Below are positions 11,201 through 18,739 of a stretch of DNA of 64,000 bases, one piece after another. Both the position numbers and the translations under genes were made by a program. How positions within the stretch are numbered: position 1 is the stretch's first letter; every line of letters begins with the position of its first letter. Origin of the DNA: Marivita lacus (GTDB taxonomy: Bacteria; Pseudomonadota; Alphaproteobacteria; Rhodobacterales; Rhodobacteraceae); the NCBI RefSeq assembly GCF_014637725.1, contig NZ_BMFC01000001.1, forward strand, positions 870,632 through 934,631, written 5' to 3'. The notes beneath the pieces were generated by a model. The model was not told where the DNA came from and made no database searches. It was given only the letters and a program-made list of their open reading frames with translations.

Positions 11201-12854
11201 CACGCTGATGCTGCACACCTGTCTGGCCGACACGCGCGATCAGGCCCGCGAGATTGCGCGCGAACCGATGAAGGAGTACTTGCGCTCTGCAGCGGGGCTG
11301 ATCAAGCAATACGCTTGGACCTTCCCGGCCTTCAAGAAACCGCAAGGCGTGAAAAGCGCGTTCGAACTGAACCTTGGCGACCTGAGTGAGGAAGACCTGG
11401 AAGGCATCCTCGATTTCGCGTTCGAACGGTATTTCAACGAGTCCGGCCTGTTCGGGACAATCGACGATGCCTTGACGCGTGTGCAACAGCTTCAGGCGAT
11501 TGGCGTCTCGGAAATTGCCTGCCTGATCGACTACGGCATTGCCACGGATCAGGTTCTGGCAGGTCTCAGACCTTTGGCAGAGGTCGTGCGCCACTCTGCG
11601 CCGTCGCCCAATCACGAAGACACCGACTTCTCCATCGCTGCGATGCTGTCCCGCCACAGTGTGACGCATATGCAATGCACCCCGTCCATGGCGCGGATGA
11701 TCGCGATGGACGACGATGCGCGCCCCAACCTGCGCGGATTGAAGCACCTCTTGCTCGGGGGTGAGGCTTTGCCGGGTGCCTTGGTGGCCGATCTCAGTAC
11801 CGCCACAGATGCCACCATCACCAACATGTATGGGCCCACCGAAACGACGATCTGGTCGTCGGCGGAAATCGCGACTGCACAGGACGCCACCGTCAATATC
11901 GGGCGCCCGATCGCGAACACGCAGCTTTATGTTCTGGATGACGATCTGAACCCGGTCGGGATCGGTCAGGAGGGCGAGCTTTGGATCGGCGGTGCCGGTG
12001 TCACCCGGGGCTACTGGCAGCGCGACGAGATGACAGCCGACCGGTTCCGCGACAACCCGTTTGCGCCGGGCCGGATCTACCGAACCGGCGATCTGGTCCA
12101 GCGCCGCGCCGATGGCCGTCTGAATTTCCTTGGGCGCGCGGACACTCAGGTCAAACTGCGCGGCTTCCGGATCGAACTGGGCGAGATTGAAAGCGCGATC
12201 CAGGCCTGTACCGGGATCACCAATGCAGTCGTTCTGGCCCGCGAAGATACACCCGGAGATGTGCGCCTTGTGGCCTATATCACCGCCACGACCGAGATCG
12301 ACAGCAAGGATCTGCGCGCAATCCTGTCGGCGCGGTTGCCCGACTACATGGTCCCGGCGCATGTGATCACGCTTGAGGCCTTCCCGGTCACGCCGAACCA
12401 GAAGATCGACCGCAAGGCCCTGCCTGCGCCCGGTATCATCGCTGTTCGGCCCAAGGCAAAAGAGCGGACTCAGGTCCATATGACCGGTCAGGCGGACGAG
12501 GCGTTGCGCTCGCGGATCGCCGCGATCTGGACGGAAGTGCTGGGGGTCACGACGATCCAACCCGAAGACAATTTCTTCGATCTCGGTGGGCATTCGCTTT
12601 TGGCGGTGCAGACCCACCGTGCCTTGCGGGACAGGCTGGACCTGGCAAAGCTGTCGATCACCGACATCTTCCAGTTCCCGACACTGTCCGCGCTGGCCGA
12701 TCGCGTGGCCAAGCTGGGCGGCGCGACACAAGGCGGTCAGGGATCAGCAGACGTCACTCCGATGTCGCAGCCTGCCCAGGTTGATCGCGCCGCGATCCGG
12801 AACGATGCCATGGCGCGCCGTCGCGCCATGCGCGCGCGGCGACAGGCATCATGA
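8277..12854 (+). CDS. NRPS-like protein: formyltransferase, adenylation domain interrupted by a luciferase-like monooxygenase, carrier
   Basis: Residues 1-300 resemble methionyl-tRNA formyltransferase: N92 and H94 in VNFHDGPLP, D130 in VDTGD, then an OB-like C-terminal part. Residues 310-495 look like the back half of a condensation domain with no HHxxxDG motif. The adenylation domain starts near 500 (YTSGSTG at 666-672, FDIS at 711-714). It is split at about 740-1106 by a flavin-dependent luciferase-like monooxygenase of the MupA/Atu3671 class, then resumes (YGPTETT at 1185-1191, YRTGD at 1268-1272, K1376). A carrier with S1440 follows; there is no thioesterase. The specificity positions D712, I713, L716, Q1133, L1159, G1161, M1184, I1192, W1193, K1376 match the classical glycine code at nine of ten. 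Predicted product: an oxidised and possibly N-formylated glycyl thioester. It starts three bases after the GT2 stop. Confidence 0.93.
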   Translation: MTQFDCIIIGDESLTQHCAETLLSQGHGLAALVTDNPDVAKWAKGHGIRCEGHGADLSTRLGTVTVDWVLSIANLKILPPQILSLGRTGAVNFHDGPLPRRAGLNAPIWALIEGETTHGITWHLIDEGVDTGDILVERSIDISPHDTALTLNTTCYEAGLTSFTDLLHEMTHGLPNRRAQGMSHRSYHALTDRPEANGVLRFDQPASDAVRLIRALDHGTYWNPLCTPKLVIGDLILNIGAASLTESSAAPGTVIAVDEASLTVAFADGALQMKNLTGTDGKSANPSSQVALGDVLPSLSDTNRAAITDAMRPVAKMEGHWRRMLARVVPLSLPFTRSDDSALTTRDTLIHSEHLGEALGCLAQRLSPEHASVLAFSNPQLIENARFGLIRPWVPVLAGSLGQTLPHVETGFATDLPLRDAALSRLETPAIGVSQGAGHIPGTAITFTVTGPNVTAHVDHGKIAPDFADVLVHRLNWIAGQLAKGTAPADIAALPPQEREHVLSTFNATDVPLDGPTTMHAAFEAQVARTPDAIALVFENQEVTFAALNERANRVAHTLRAMGVQPDRMVGLHCRRGPELVAGALGILKAGGAYVPLDPDYPRDRLAHYLTDSGASVVITEHALHAELPATEADLLVIDRDPRLAVAKTDNPDPVASPDHLAYVIYTSGSTGLPKGVMVEHRNVMNFYAGMDAVVPDRDNAAWLAVTSLSFDISVLELFYTMARGIKVVLPSASQRGIISGGPARKGGDGMEFSIYYWGNDDGVGRDKYRLLLEGAKFADENGFCAVWTPERHFHAFGGPYPNPSVTGAAVAGVTRNIGVRAGSCVAPLHHPARIAEEWAVIDNLTNGRAGIAIASGWQPDDFVLRPENTPPDNKPAMFEAIDKVRKLWRGEAVAFPRKDGQMHEVVTQPRPVSKELPIWVTTAGNPDTWREAGANGANVLTHLLGQSIDEVADKITIYRHALRDAGHNPDDFTVTLMLHTCLADTRDQAREIAREPMKEYLRSAAGLIKQYAWTFPAFKKPQGVKSAFELNLGDLSEEDLEGILDFAFERYFNESGLFGTIDDALTRVQQLQAIGVSEIACLIDYGIATDQVLAGLRPLAEVVRHSAPSPNHEDTDFSIAAMLSRHSVTHMQCTPSMARMIAMDDDARPNLRGLKHLLLGGEALPGALVADLSTATDATITNMYGPTETTIWSSAEIATAQDATVNIGRPIANTQLYVLDDDLNPVGIGQEGELWIGGAGVTRGYWQRDEMTADRFRDNPFAPGRIYRTGDLVQRRADGRLNFLGRADTQVKLRGFRIELGEIESAIQACTGITNAVVLAREDTPGDVRLVAYITATTEIDSKDLRAILSARLPDYMVPAHVITLEAFPVTPNQKIDRKALPAPGIIAVRPKAKERTQVHMTGQADEALRSRIAAIWTEVLGVTTIQPEDNFFDLGGHSLLAVQTHRALRDRLDLAKLSITDIFQFPTLSALADRVAKLGGATQGGQGSADVTPMSQPAQVDRAAIRNDAMARRRAMRARRQAS

Positions 12855-13804
12855 TGCGACGTGCTCACCTTGTTTTGGCCGGACTGGCCGCGATGGCCTG
12901 CGGTGCCGCAGCATGGGCCTATCTGTCCGGTCCAAAGCCCTTGTCGCCGGATCAACTCGCGGCGCGCTACGACACACCCCTCCCGCCGCCGAATGGCCCT
13001 TTGACGGTGTTTCATCTTGGCCACTCGCTCGTCGGGCGCGACATGCCCGCGATGCTGGCGCAATTGGCCGAGCATGATCACGCGTCCCAGCTTGGGTGGG
13101 GCACACCGCTCAAGGCCCATTGGGAACCCGACGAACCGATCCAGGGCTTCGATGTGGAAAACGCACATGACCATTACCGTGATGCCAAAGACGCCTTGGC
13201 CAGTGGTGATTTCGACGCCTTCGTGCTGACCGAGATGCTCGAGATCGAAGCCGCTATCAACTATTTCGACGCGCCGGATTACCTTGAGAAATGGGCTTCC
13301 GCCGCGCGCGAGGGCAACCCCGACATTCGTGTGTTTCTCTACGAGTCGTGGCACGACCTGAACGATCCGCAAGGCTGGCTGACGCGGCTCGATGAAGACC
13401 CGGTGCGCTATTGGGAGGGTGTTCTCTTGGCACAGGCCATGGCCTCTGCGCCTGAAGCCGGTCCGATCCACGTGATCCCGGCCGGTCGGGTGATCGCCGA
13501 ATTCGTCCGTCGGATCGAATCCGGCGATGGGGTCGACGGCATCACATCACGCGAAGACCTCTTTGCGCGGATGGATGACGGCACGCTGGATCCGATCCAT
13601 ATCAATGATCTGGGTGCCTATCTGGTCGCCCTGACCCATTACGCGGTGCTGTACCAACGCACGCCCGTTGGTCTGCCAAGGCATCTGGATCGCGCCGATG
13701 GCACCCCGTCAACCGCACCGGGGCAGGCTCTGGCCGATCTGATGCAACGAACAGTCTGGGACGTGGTCTCGACCTTGCCGATCACCGGCATTCCACAGAA
13801 CTGA
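12851..13804 (+). CDS. SGNH/GDSL-hydrolase-like exported protein
   Basis: 317 residues with a hydrophobic N-terminal segment (about 6-25) that acts as a signal peptide or membrane anchor, so the body should be periplasmic. The core begins with an F-H-L-G-H-S59-L block resembling the SGNH nucleophile block. Near the end D247-P-I-H250 resembles the DxxH block that carries the catalytic Asp and His. I do not see clear Gly and Asn blocks, so the assignment is partial. Its ATG overlaps the NRPS stop (ATGA), indicating translational coupling. SGNH proteins in polysaccharide loci often add or remove O-acyl groups. Acting on the PKS/NRPS-derived group or on the polymer is plausible but unproven. Confidence 0.75.
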   Translation: MMRRAHLVLAGLAAMACGAAAWAYLSGPKPLSPDQLAARYDTPLPPPNGPLTVFHLGHSLVGRDMPAMLAQLAEHDHASQLGWGTPLKAHWEPDEPIQGFDVENAHDHYRDAKDALASGDFDAFVLTEMLEIEAAINYFDAPDYLEKWASAAREGNPDIRVFLYESWHDLNDPQGWLTRLDEDPVRYWEGVLLAQAMASAPEAGPIHVIPAGRVIAEFVRRIESGDGVDGITSREDLFARMDDGTLDPIHINDLGAYLVALTHYAVLYQRTPVGLPRHLDRADGTPSTAPGQALADLMQRTVWDVVSTLPITGIPQN

Positions 13805-13836
13805 ACGCGTTTTGACTTTTCAGTGAAGCACGGTGC

Positions 13837-13853
13837 GGAAACACGTTGTTTCC
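13837..13853. promoter_or_regulatory. 17-bp dyad between the NRPS operon and the Wzz-like gene
   Basis: GGAAACACGTTGTTTCC is a perfect 7-bp dyad around a CGT spacer, 33 bases after the SGNH gene stop and about 127 bases before the Wzz-like start. A T-rich stretch follows, so it could be a weak terminator of the PKS/NRPS operon. Alternatively it is an operator controlling wzz. The 3-nt loop makes the terminator reading less attractive. Confidence 0.4.
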
Positions 13854-13979
13854 ATTTCTTTCGGTTTTTGGTGTCGCAATTCCGCCTTGATTTCACTAGA
13901 TTATGACTTGTCCAAGGCAGACGGTCACGATCTGACCCGAATTGGGCAAGGCGGGGGCCTTGGTACTGGAGTTGGACGC

Positions 13980-15314
13980 GTGCTGTATTTTCAGTCGTTC
14001 GAAGAGGTATTCTCCGCACTCAAGCGGCGTATGCGTCTCATCATGCTGATCACCTTTGTCGGGTGTGTCATTGCGCTTGTCATCGCGCTCTCCCGTATTC
14101 CGGTCTACAACGCCATCGCAGTCGTCCAGATCGAAGACGCGCAGGTCACAGGCACCAACACCAGTGTGGGTGCAATGGTCGACACCCGCGCCAGCCTTGA
14201 TACGCGCCGCACGGTTCAGTTGATCGAACAGCGCGTCATGTCCCGTGGCTCTCTGGTCGAGATCATGGAAAAGTACGATCTCTTTACCAATATTCCCAAC
14301 TTGACCCCGGCGCAGCGTCTGGATGCGATGCGCCAGTCCGTCTCAATCGAAGCCATCGGGACCGGTGAGCCCTGGCAGCCGGTGCAAGCCGTGTCCGGCA
14401 TGGTCATCACCGTCAACCTGAGCGATCCGCAAAAGGCAGCGGACGTGGCCAACGAAGTGTTGGCTCGCGTGATGGAAGAGGCCCGCAGCCGCAGCGTGGA
14501 TCGTGCCCAGGTCGAGCTTGAGTTCTTCAATGTCGAAGAGGCTCGCATCCGCGCCGAAATTGCAGCCGCCGAAGACGTGATCGCACAGTTCAAATCGGCC
14601 AATGCCGAGGTGTTGCCCGGCAACATCTCGGTTCTGCAGGGCGAACTGACCACGCTGAACGCCTCGCTTCTGACGCTGCGCCAGCAGGTCCTGACCCTTG
14701 AATCCAACAGCGCGCGTGTCCGTCCCGAAGAGCTGCAGCGCCAGATCAGCCTGTTGCAGGACCAGATCAACCTGATCGAAACGCGGACCGCCCGGATCAA
14801 CGAGCTTCTGGGCCGAGCGCCGACAGTGGAGCGTGAACTGGCATCGCTGCAACGCGAACTCACGCAGTTGAACGAACAGTTCACTGTGATCTCGCGTCGC
14901 AAGGCGGATGCCGAGATGAGCCAGAACCTCGCAGAACAGCGCCAACTCGCGCGGTTCGAAGTGCTGGAGCCCGCGATTGTCCCGGTCTACGCGGTGTCGC
15001 GCAGCAAGAGGTCGATCGCGATGATGGGCGGCGTGGCCAGTCTCATGCTTGCGGTCGGCGTCGCCTTTGTTCTTGAACTGATGAACCCACCGATCCGCAA
15101 CGCCGCTCAGATGGAGCGTGTTCTGGGCATCCGTCCGGTGATTTCAGTGCCCGTCCTTGAAGCGGCCAACGCAACCCCCTCTCGAAAAAAGGGAAAGGGC
15201 CTGAAGCTCATGTTGGGCGCGGTGATCGCGCTGCTTCTGGGGGTTATTGCCCTCGTGGCCAAACCCCTTGCCTCTTTGGCAGGCCTCACCCTGTCGCCGC
15301 GCAACGCGCAGTAA
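13980..15314 (+). CDS. Wzz/Wzc-type polysaccharide chain-length determinant protein
   Basis: Predicted 444-residue polysaccharide co-polymerase. One transmembrane helix lies near residues 20-40, followed by a long periplasmic coiled-coil region. A second helix with the MNPPI region and a third hydrophobic stretch lie at the C-terminus. The GTG at 13980 is chosen because GGAG sits eight bases upstream. An upstream in-frame ATG at 13833 would add about 49 residues that look non-coding and run through the intergenic dyad. Such proteins set polymer length and work with a BY-type kinase, which here is the convergent gene ending 3 bases away. The kinase is separate, as in CpsC/CpsD-type systems. 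Confidence 0.88.
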   Translation: MLYFQSFEEVFSALKRRMRLIMLITFVGCVIALVIALSRIPVYNAIAVVQIEDAQVTGTNTSVGAMVDTRASLDTRRTVQLIEQRVMSRGSLVEIMEKYDLFTNIPNLTPAQRLDAMRQSVSIEAIGTGEPWQPVQAVSGMVITVNLSDPQKAADVANEVLARVMEEARSRSVDRAQVELEFFNVEEARIRAEIAAAEDVIAQFKSANAEVLPGNISVLQGELTTLNASLLTLRQQVLTLESNSARVRPEELQRQISLLQDQINLIETRTARINELLGRAPTVERELASLQRELTQLNEQFTVISRRKADAEMSQNLAEQRQLARFEVLEPAIVPVYAVSRSKRSIAMMGGVASLMLAVGVAFVLELMNPPIRNAAQMERVLGIRPVISVPVLEAANATPSRKKGKGLKLMLGAVIALLLGVIALVAKPLASLAGLTLSPRNAQ

Positions 15315-15317
15315 GGT

Positions 15318-16481
15318 TCAATACGAGTAGTCGCCCGCCTCGATGTGTTCGGACTTGTTCAGAACCACGCCGAGCAGTGGGATGTTCTCACCGATGCGGC
15401 GCTCGGTTTCCTTGATGTCGTTTGCCTTGGTCAGACCACCAGCAGCCACGATCAGCAACGCGTCGATATGCGGCCGCATTGCGATCACGTCATCATTGAG
15501 CAGGGCAGGCGGCAGATCGAACAGCATGACGTTCGGCTGGAACTGGGTCTCGATTTCGTCAAACACAGCCTGCGTTGACGGGTCTTGCAACAGCTCTGCT
15601 GCATAGGGTTCGACGATTCCGTTGAATCCGATGGCGACATGGGACCCTGCCGCGATGGAATTCGGCGCAAAGCCCTGCAGATGCGCGTCCGGCGCAATGT
15701 CTCCGCGCAGCATGTCCCCGATGGATCCGGTGTCGGACACACCAAAAACCTTGTGCAGGCTCGGGCTGCGCATATCGAGATCAAGCAGCACGGTGCGACA
15801 GTTTTCCTGCCGCGACAGGCTGATGGCAAGGTTCGCCGCCGTAAAGGTCTTGCCGCAATCCTTGGTCGGAGAGGTGATTGCAACGCGCGTCCACCCGTTC
15901 TCGGACAAGGCCTGCAACATGCGCGTGCGCAGGATATCGAACCGCGTGTGTGACGGATCGGTGCGCAATGCGGTGATCACGTTTCTCTCTGCAAGGCGCT
16001 GCGCATCAAGCGGGAACCGGTCGATGCTTTTCCACGATGCTTCGGGATCAAAGACAGCTGCGCTTTGCGGTTTGGGATCGGGCGCACGGGCCAGCACCAG
16101 CGGCGCCTTTGGCTTCACTGACTGAGCGCGTTTGGCCTGTTCGGCGTGCGCATCTTCATCGCGTTTGCGCTGCGCATCCTCTTCTGCCTTTCGCGCGCGC
16201 TGCCTCGCCTCCAATTCGGCCTCGCGCGCCAGTCTGGCCTGATGCGCCTGCTCTTCAGCGGCTTTCGCGGCGCGGGCGCGCTTGGCCTCGCGTGCGGCCT
16301 GCCGCATGCGCTCTGCCTCAAGCTCGGCCTTGCGCTGCAACAACGCCTCTTTCTCGGCGATCAGCGCTTCAAGGTCTGCAATCGTTTGGTCCGGAGTGGC
16401 TGTCGTCGCACGCTGAGTCTGCGCGACAGCGTCCTCTGCCACGCGCCGTTTGCGGCGTTGGAACTTGGGCTGTTCGGTCAT
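15318..16481 (-). CDS. BY-kinase-like ATPase of exopolysaccharide synthesis (CpsD/CapB type)
   Basis: 387 residues. Residues 200-387 are a MinD-like BY-kinase domain. It has a variant Walker A (SPTKDCGKT at 204-212, K211), a Walker A' VLLDLDMRSP near 231-240, and a Walker B-like LFDLPPAL. Residues 30-120 are an unusually long Ala/Arg/Glu-rich charged coiled coil, followed by a linker. The C-terminus ends in GDYSY, so the tyrosine cluster that is normally autophosphorylated is reduced to two tyrosines. It should act in the cytoplasm on the Wzz-like partner encoded convergently 3 bases away. Because the genes converge, the two partners are not co-transcribed. A 20-bp palindrome lies about 80 bases upstream of its start. 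Confidence 0.85.
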   Translation of the reverse strand: MTEQPKFQRRKRRVAEDAVAQTQRATTATPDQTIADLEALIAEKEALLQRKAELEAERMRQAAREAKRARAAKAAEEQAHQARLAREAELEARQRARKAEEDAQRKRDEDAHAEQAKRAQSVKPKAPLVLARAPDPKPQSAAVFDPEASWKSIDRFPLDAQRLAERNVITALRTDPSHTRFDILRTRMLQALSENGWTRVAITSPTKDCGKTFTAANLAISLSRQENCRTVLLDLDMRSPSLHKVFGVSDTGSIGDMLRGDIAPDAHLQGFAPNSIAAGSHVAIGFNGIVEPYAAELLQDPSTQAVFDEIETQFQPNVMLFDLPPALLNDDVIAMRPHIDALLIVAAGGLTKANDIKETERRIGENIPLLGVVLNKSEHIEAGDYSY

Positions 16482-16561
16482 GTCTCAGCCTCTGTGCGCG
16501 GCATCTCTGCTTTCCGGTCCTGAATCAGCGCGACCTATGCCGCGTCGTCGATCTTTGTCAG

Positions 16562-16581
16562 CGTATTCTGTCAAGAATACG
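16562..16581. promoter_or_regulatory. 20-bp perfect palindrome upstream of the BY-kinase-like gene
   Basis: CGTATTCTGTCAAGAATACG has two 8-bp arms around GTCA. It lies about 80 bases upstream of the minus-strand kinase gene and 37 bases beyond the end of the Gfo/Idh-SDR fusion gene. No T run follows on either strand, so an operator is more likely than a terminator. Confidence 0.5.
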
Positions 16582-16617
16582 TCCGATTTGAGGGGATTGT
16601 TTATCAAATGACCCCGA

Positions 16618-18726
16618 TCAGAACCCGAAAAGATTGGCTTTGCCAATCGCTTTCTCGATGAACCGCGTCTTGTCCTGTTCCGGTGACCAGCCGAGTTCCG
16701 CCTTGGGTTTCGTGTTCACGAAGGGTGACAGATGCGCCCGGCTTTTCCAATCCGCCAGTGACGGGCGGGTCAGCCCGTGCCGCCGCAGCGCGTAGACCTT
16801 GAGCACATGCTTGATCGCATCCGCCGCCCAGAACACCGTCAGGTTGCCCGTGCTGACCCCGATCCGCGCGCCAAGGGATTTTTGGATCGCATCGAAATAG
16901 CCCTTGCCCGACAACATTGGCTCACCGATCAGGTTGTAACTCTGGCCCACAGCATCGGGATGTTCGGCCATCAGGATCAGGCCGTCCGCCACATCGTCGA
17001 TCAGCACGAAGGGCAGGATGTTCAACCCATCCCCCCAGATCCGCACCGCGCCCGCGCCATGCCAACGCCCGATGCCCCAGTGCTGGAGCGGCCCGCCATG
17101 CCCTACCACGATCCCCGGTCGTGCGATCACCAATGGCAATCCGTCGCGCCGATGCATCTCCATCAGCCGCTTCTCGCATTCCGCCTTGGACCGCGCATAC
17201 ATGTTGCGGTCGCTCATGTCGGCGGCGAAGGGCACGTCTTCGGTGATCTTCTGCAGCGGCGAGGACATGTCATAGCTTGCGATCGTGCCGGTATAGACCA
17301 GCCGTTTGACACCTGCCTCTTGGCACGCGTCGGCAATCCGCACAGCCACGCCCACGTCATGCTCCAGCGCCTCGTCCCATGTCCCCTCTAGCGATCGGGC
17401 AAGGTTGTAGACCACGTCGATGCCCTGCATCGCCTCGACAAGCGCGTCCTTGTCGTAAAGCGAGACACCGACGGTCTCGACCTGATCCGGCAGGTCGGGG
17501 AACGGCCCGGATCGCCCCCGGCTCAACACACGCACATCCTGCCCCTTGGCCACCAGTGCTCGCGTGAGGGCGCGTCCGATAAAGCCGGTACCACCGATCA
17601 CCATGGCAGTCGGCTTCGGATCGCGGGTTTTCACCTTGGGTGCAGCCGGTTTCAGCATGTCCGCGGGGATCAATGCCAAGGTCTGATCCAGCGCGGACAT
17701 CACCTGCACCGCACTGGCCCCCGAGAAACGCACGTCCGGTTCTGTGCCCTTTCGCAGCGCGGTGTAGATCGCCGTGTTCATCCCCTGAAAGCTCAGCGCG
17801 TAAGGCGATTTGCGATTCAGCGATCTGACCTGGGTAAAGGTGTTGCCCAGACCTTCGCGCAGATGTTGCCAAGACAGGTCCAGCTGCCGGCGCAACGGAT
17901 TCAACACCAGATCGGACGCATTCTCGCGCTCGACCACCAGCGTGTCCGCCGCAAAGTCCAGCCGCGCCCGGCCGGACGACCCGCGCAAGGTCAGGGATCG
18001 GTCATCAATCGTCTCGACCATCGAAATGGTCAGCGTCACGTCAACATCCCCTGCCTGCGCGACAATGCGCCATGACTGGTACCGGGTGTCGTCACCCGGC
18101 AGGTCAACGGGTTTGGACAGCTGCACCGACCGGATGTCCGGCACGCCGAACAGATCGACGATGAATCCCATCAGGTGCGGGCCGAGTTCGAGCAGCAGGT
18201 TCTTCGGTTCCCGCAGCAGCCAGATGCCGAACGGCCCCGACCGCAGTGGCGCAAGCGGCAGGCACCAATGCACCTCGGCGACCGACACGCGACCCAGATC
18301 ACCTTTCGCCAGCATCCCCTTCAGACGGTCATAAGACGGCAGACCCATGAAGTTGTGGCCCGCATGAAACCGCACGCCATGTTCCTGCGCGACCGCCTCG
18401 ATCTCGGCTGTCTCGATGGCCGAAGTCGCCACCGGCTTTTCCACCAGCACATGCAGGCCCGCCTTCAGGCACTGGATCGCCAGCGGGTGATGCAGATGCG
18501 GCGGCGTCAGGATATGCACGGCGTCGCAGACCCCGGCCTCGATCAGGTCAGCCAGATCCCCGAAAGCGCGCACACCCAGCGCATCGGCCAGCGCCTTGCC
18601 CGCCGCCAGGGATGGATCGCAGACAGCAGTGATCTCGACCCCATCGGTGGCCCGCAACGCGTCGGCATGCCAGCTTGCGATGTACCCGGCCCCGATCAGA
18701 CCAACCCGGATTTTCGAAGACGCCAT
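16618..18726 (-). CDS. Gfo/Idh/MocA oxidoreductase fused to an NAD-dependent epimerase/dehydratase
   Basis: 702 residues in two domains. Residues 1-360 form a Gfo/Idh/MocA dehydrogenase: Rossmann GLIGAGYIASWHADAL near 9-24, and the VEKP catalytic-lysine motif. Residues 372-702 form an extended SDR: GGTGFIGRAL near 377-386, with Y510 and K514 of YxxxK. Both families oxidise, reduce or epimerise nucleotide-sugars using NAD(P), so the fusion probably performs two consecutive steps on one sugar. It is the last gene of the minus-strand operon, 13 bases after the GT2. Two genes encoding the same domain pair separately, in the same order, open that operon (23005-20958), so fusion after duplication is possible. 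Confidence 0.9.
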   Translation of the reverse strand: MASSKIRVGLIGAGYIASWHADALRATDGVEITAVCDPSLAAGKALADALGVRAFGDLADLIEAGVCDAVHILTPPHLHHPLAIQCLKAGLHVLVEKPVATSAIETAEIEAVAQEHGVRFHAGHNFMGLPSYDRLKGMLAKGDLGRVSVAEVHWCLPLAPLRSGPFGIWLLREPKNLLLELGPHLMGFIVDLFGVPDIRSVQLSKPVDLPGDDTRYQSWRIVAQAGDVDVTLTISMVETIDDRSLTLRGSSGRARLDFAADTLVVERENASDLVLNPLRRQLDLSWQHLREGLGNTFTQVRSLNRKSPYALSFQGMNTAIYTALRKGTEPDVRFSGASAVQVMSALDQTLALIPADMLKPAAPKVKTRDPKPTAMVIGGTGFIGRALTRALVAKGQDVRVLSRGRSGPFPDLPDQVETVGVSLYDKDALVEAMQGIDVVYNLARSLEGTWDEALEHDVGVAVRIADACQEAGVKRLVYTGTIASYDMSSPLQKITEDVPFAADMSDRNMYARSKAECEKRLMEMHRRDGLPLVIARPGIVVGHGGPLQHWGIGRWHGAGAVRIWGDGLNILPFVLIDDVADGLILMAEHPDAVGQSYNLIGEPMLSGKGYFDAIQKSLGARIGVSTGNLTVFWAADAIKHVLKVYALRRHGLTRPSLADWKSRAHLSPFVNTKPKAELGWSPEQDKTRFIEKAIGKANLFGF

Positions 18727-18739
18727 TCGTGTCTACCCT

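Noticed and set aside
11016-12731. 571-codon open frame opposite the NRPS-like gene
   Set aside because: The + strand carries monooxygenase, adenylation and carrier motifs in order; the minus translation is Arg/Gly/Asp-rich and featureless.
13833-13979. Upstream extension of the Wzz-like gene to an ATG at 13833
   Set aside because: The extra 49 residues look non-coding, cross a dyad, and the GTG at 13980 has a good ribosome site and a normal N-terminus.
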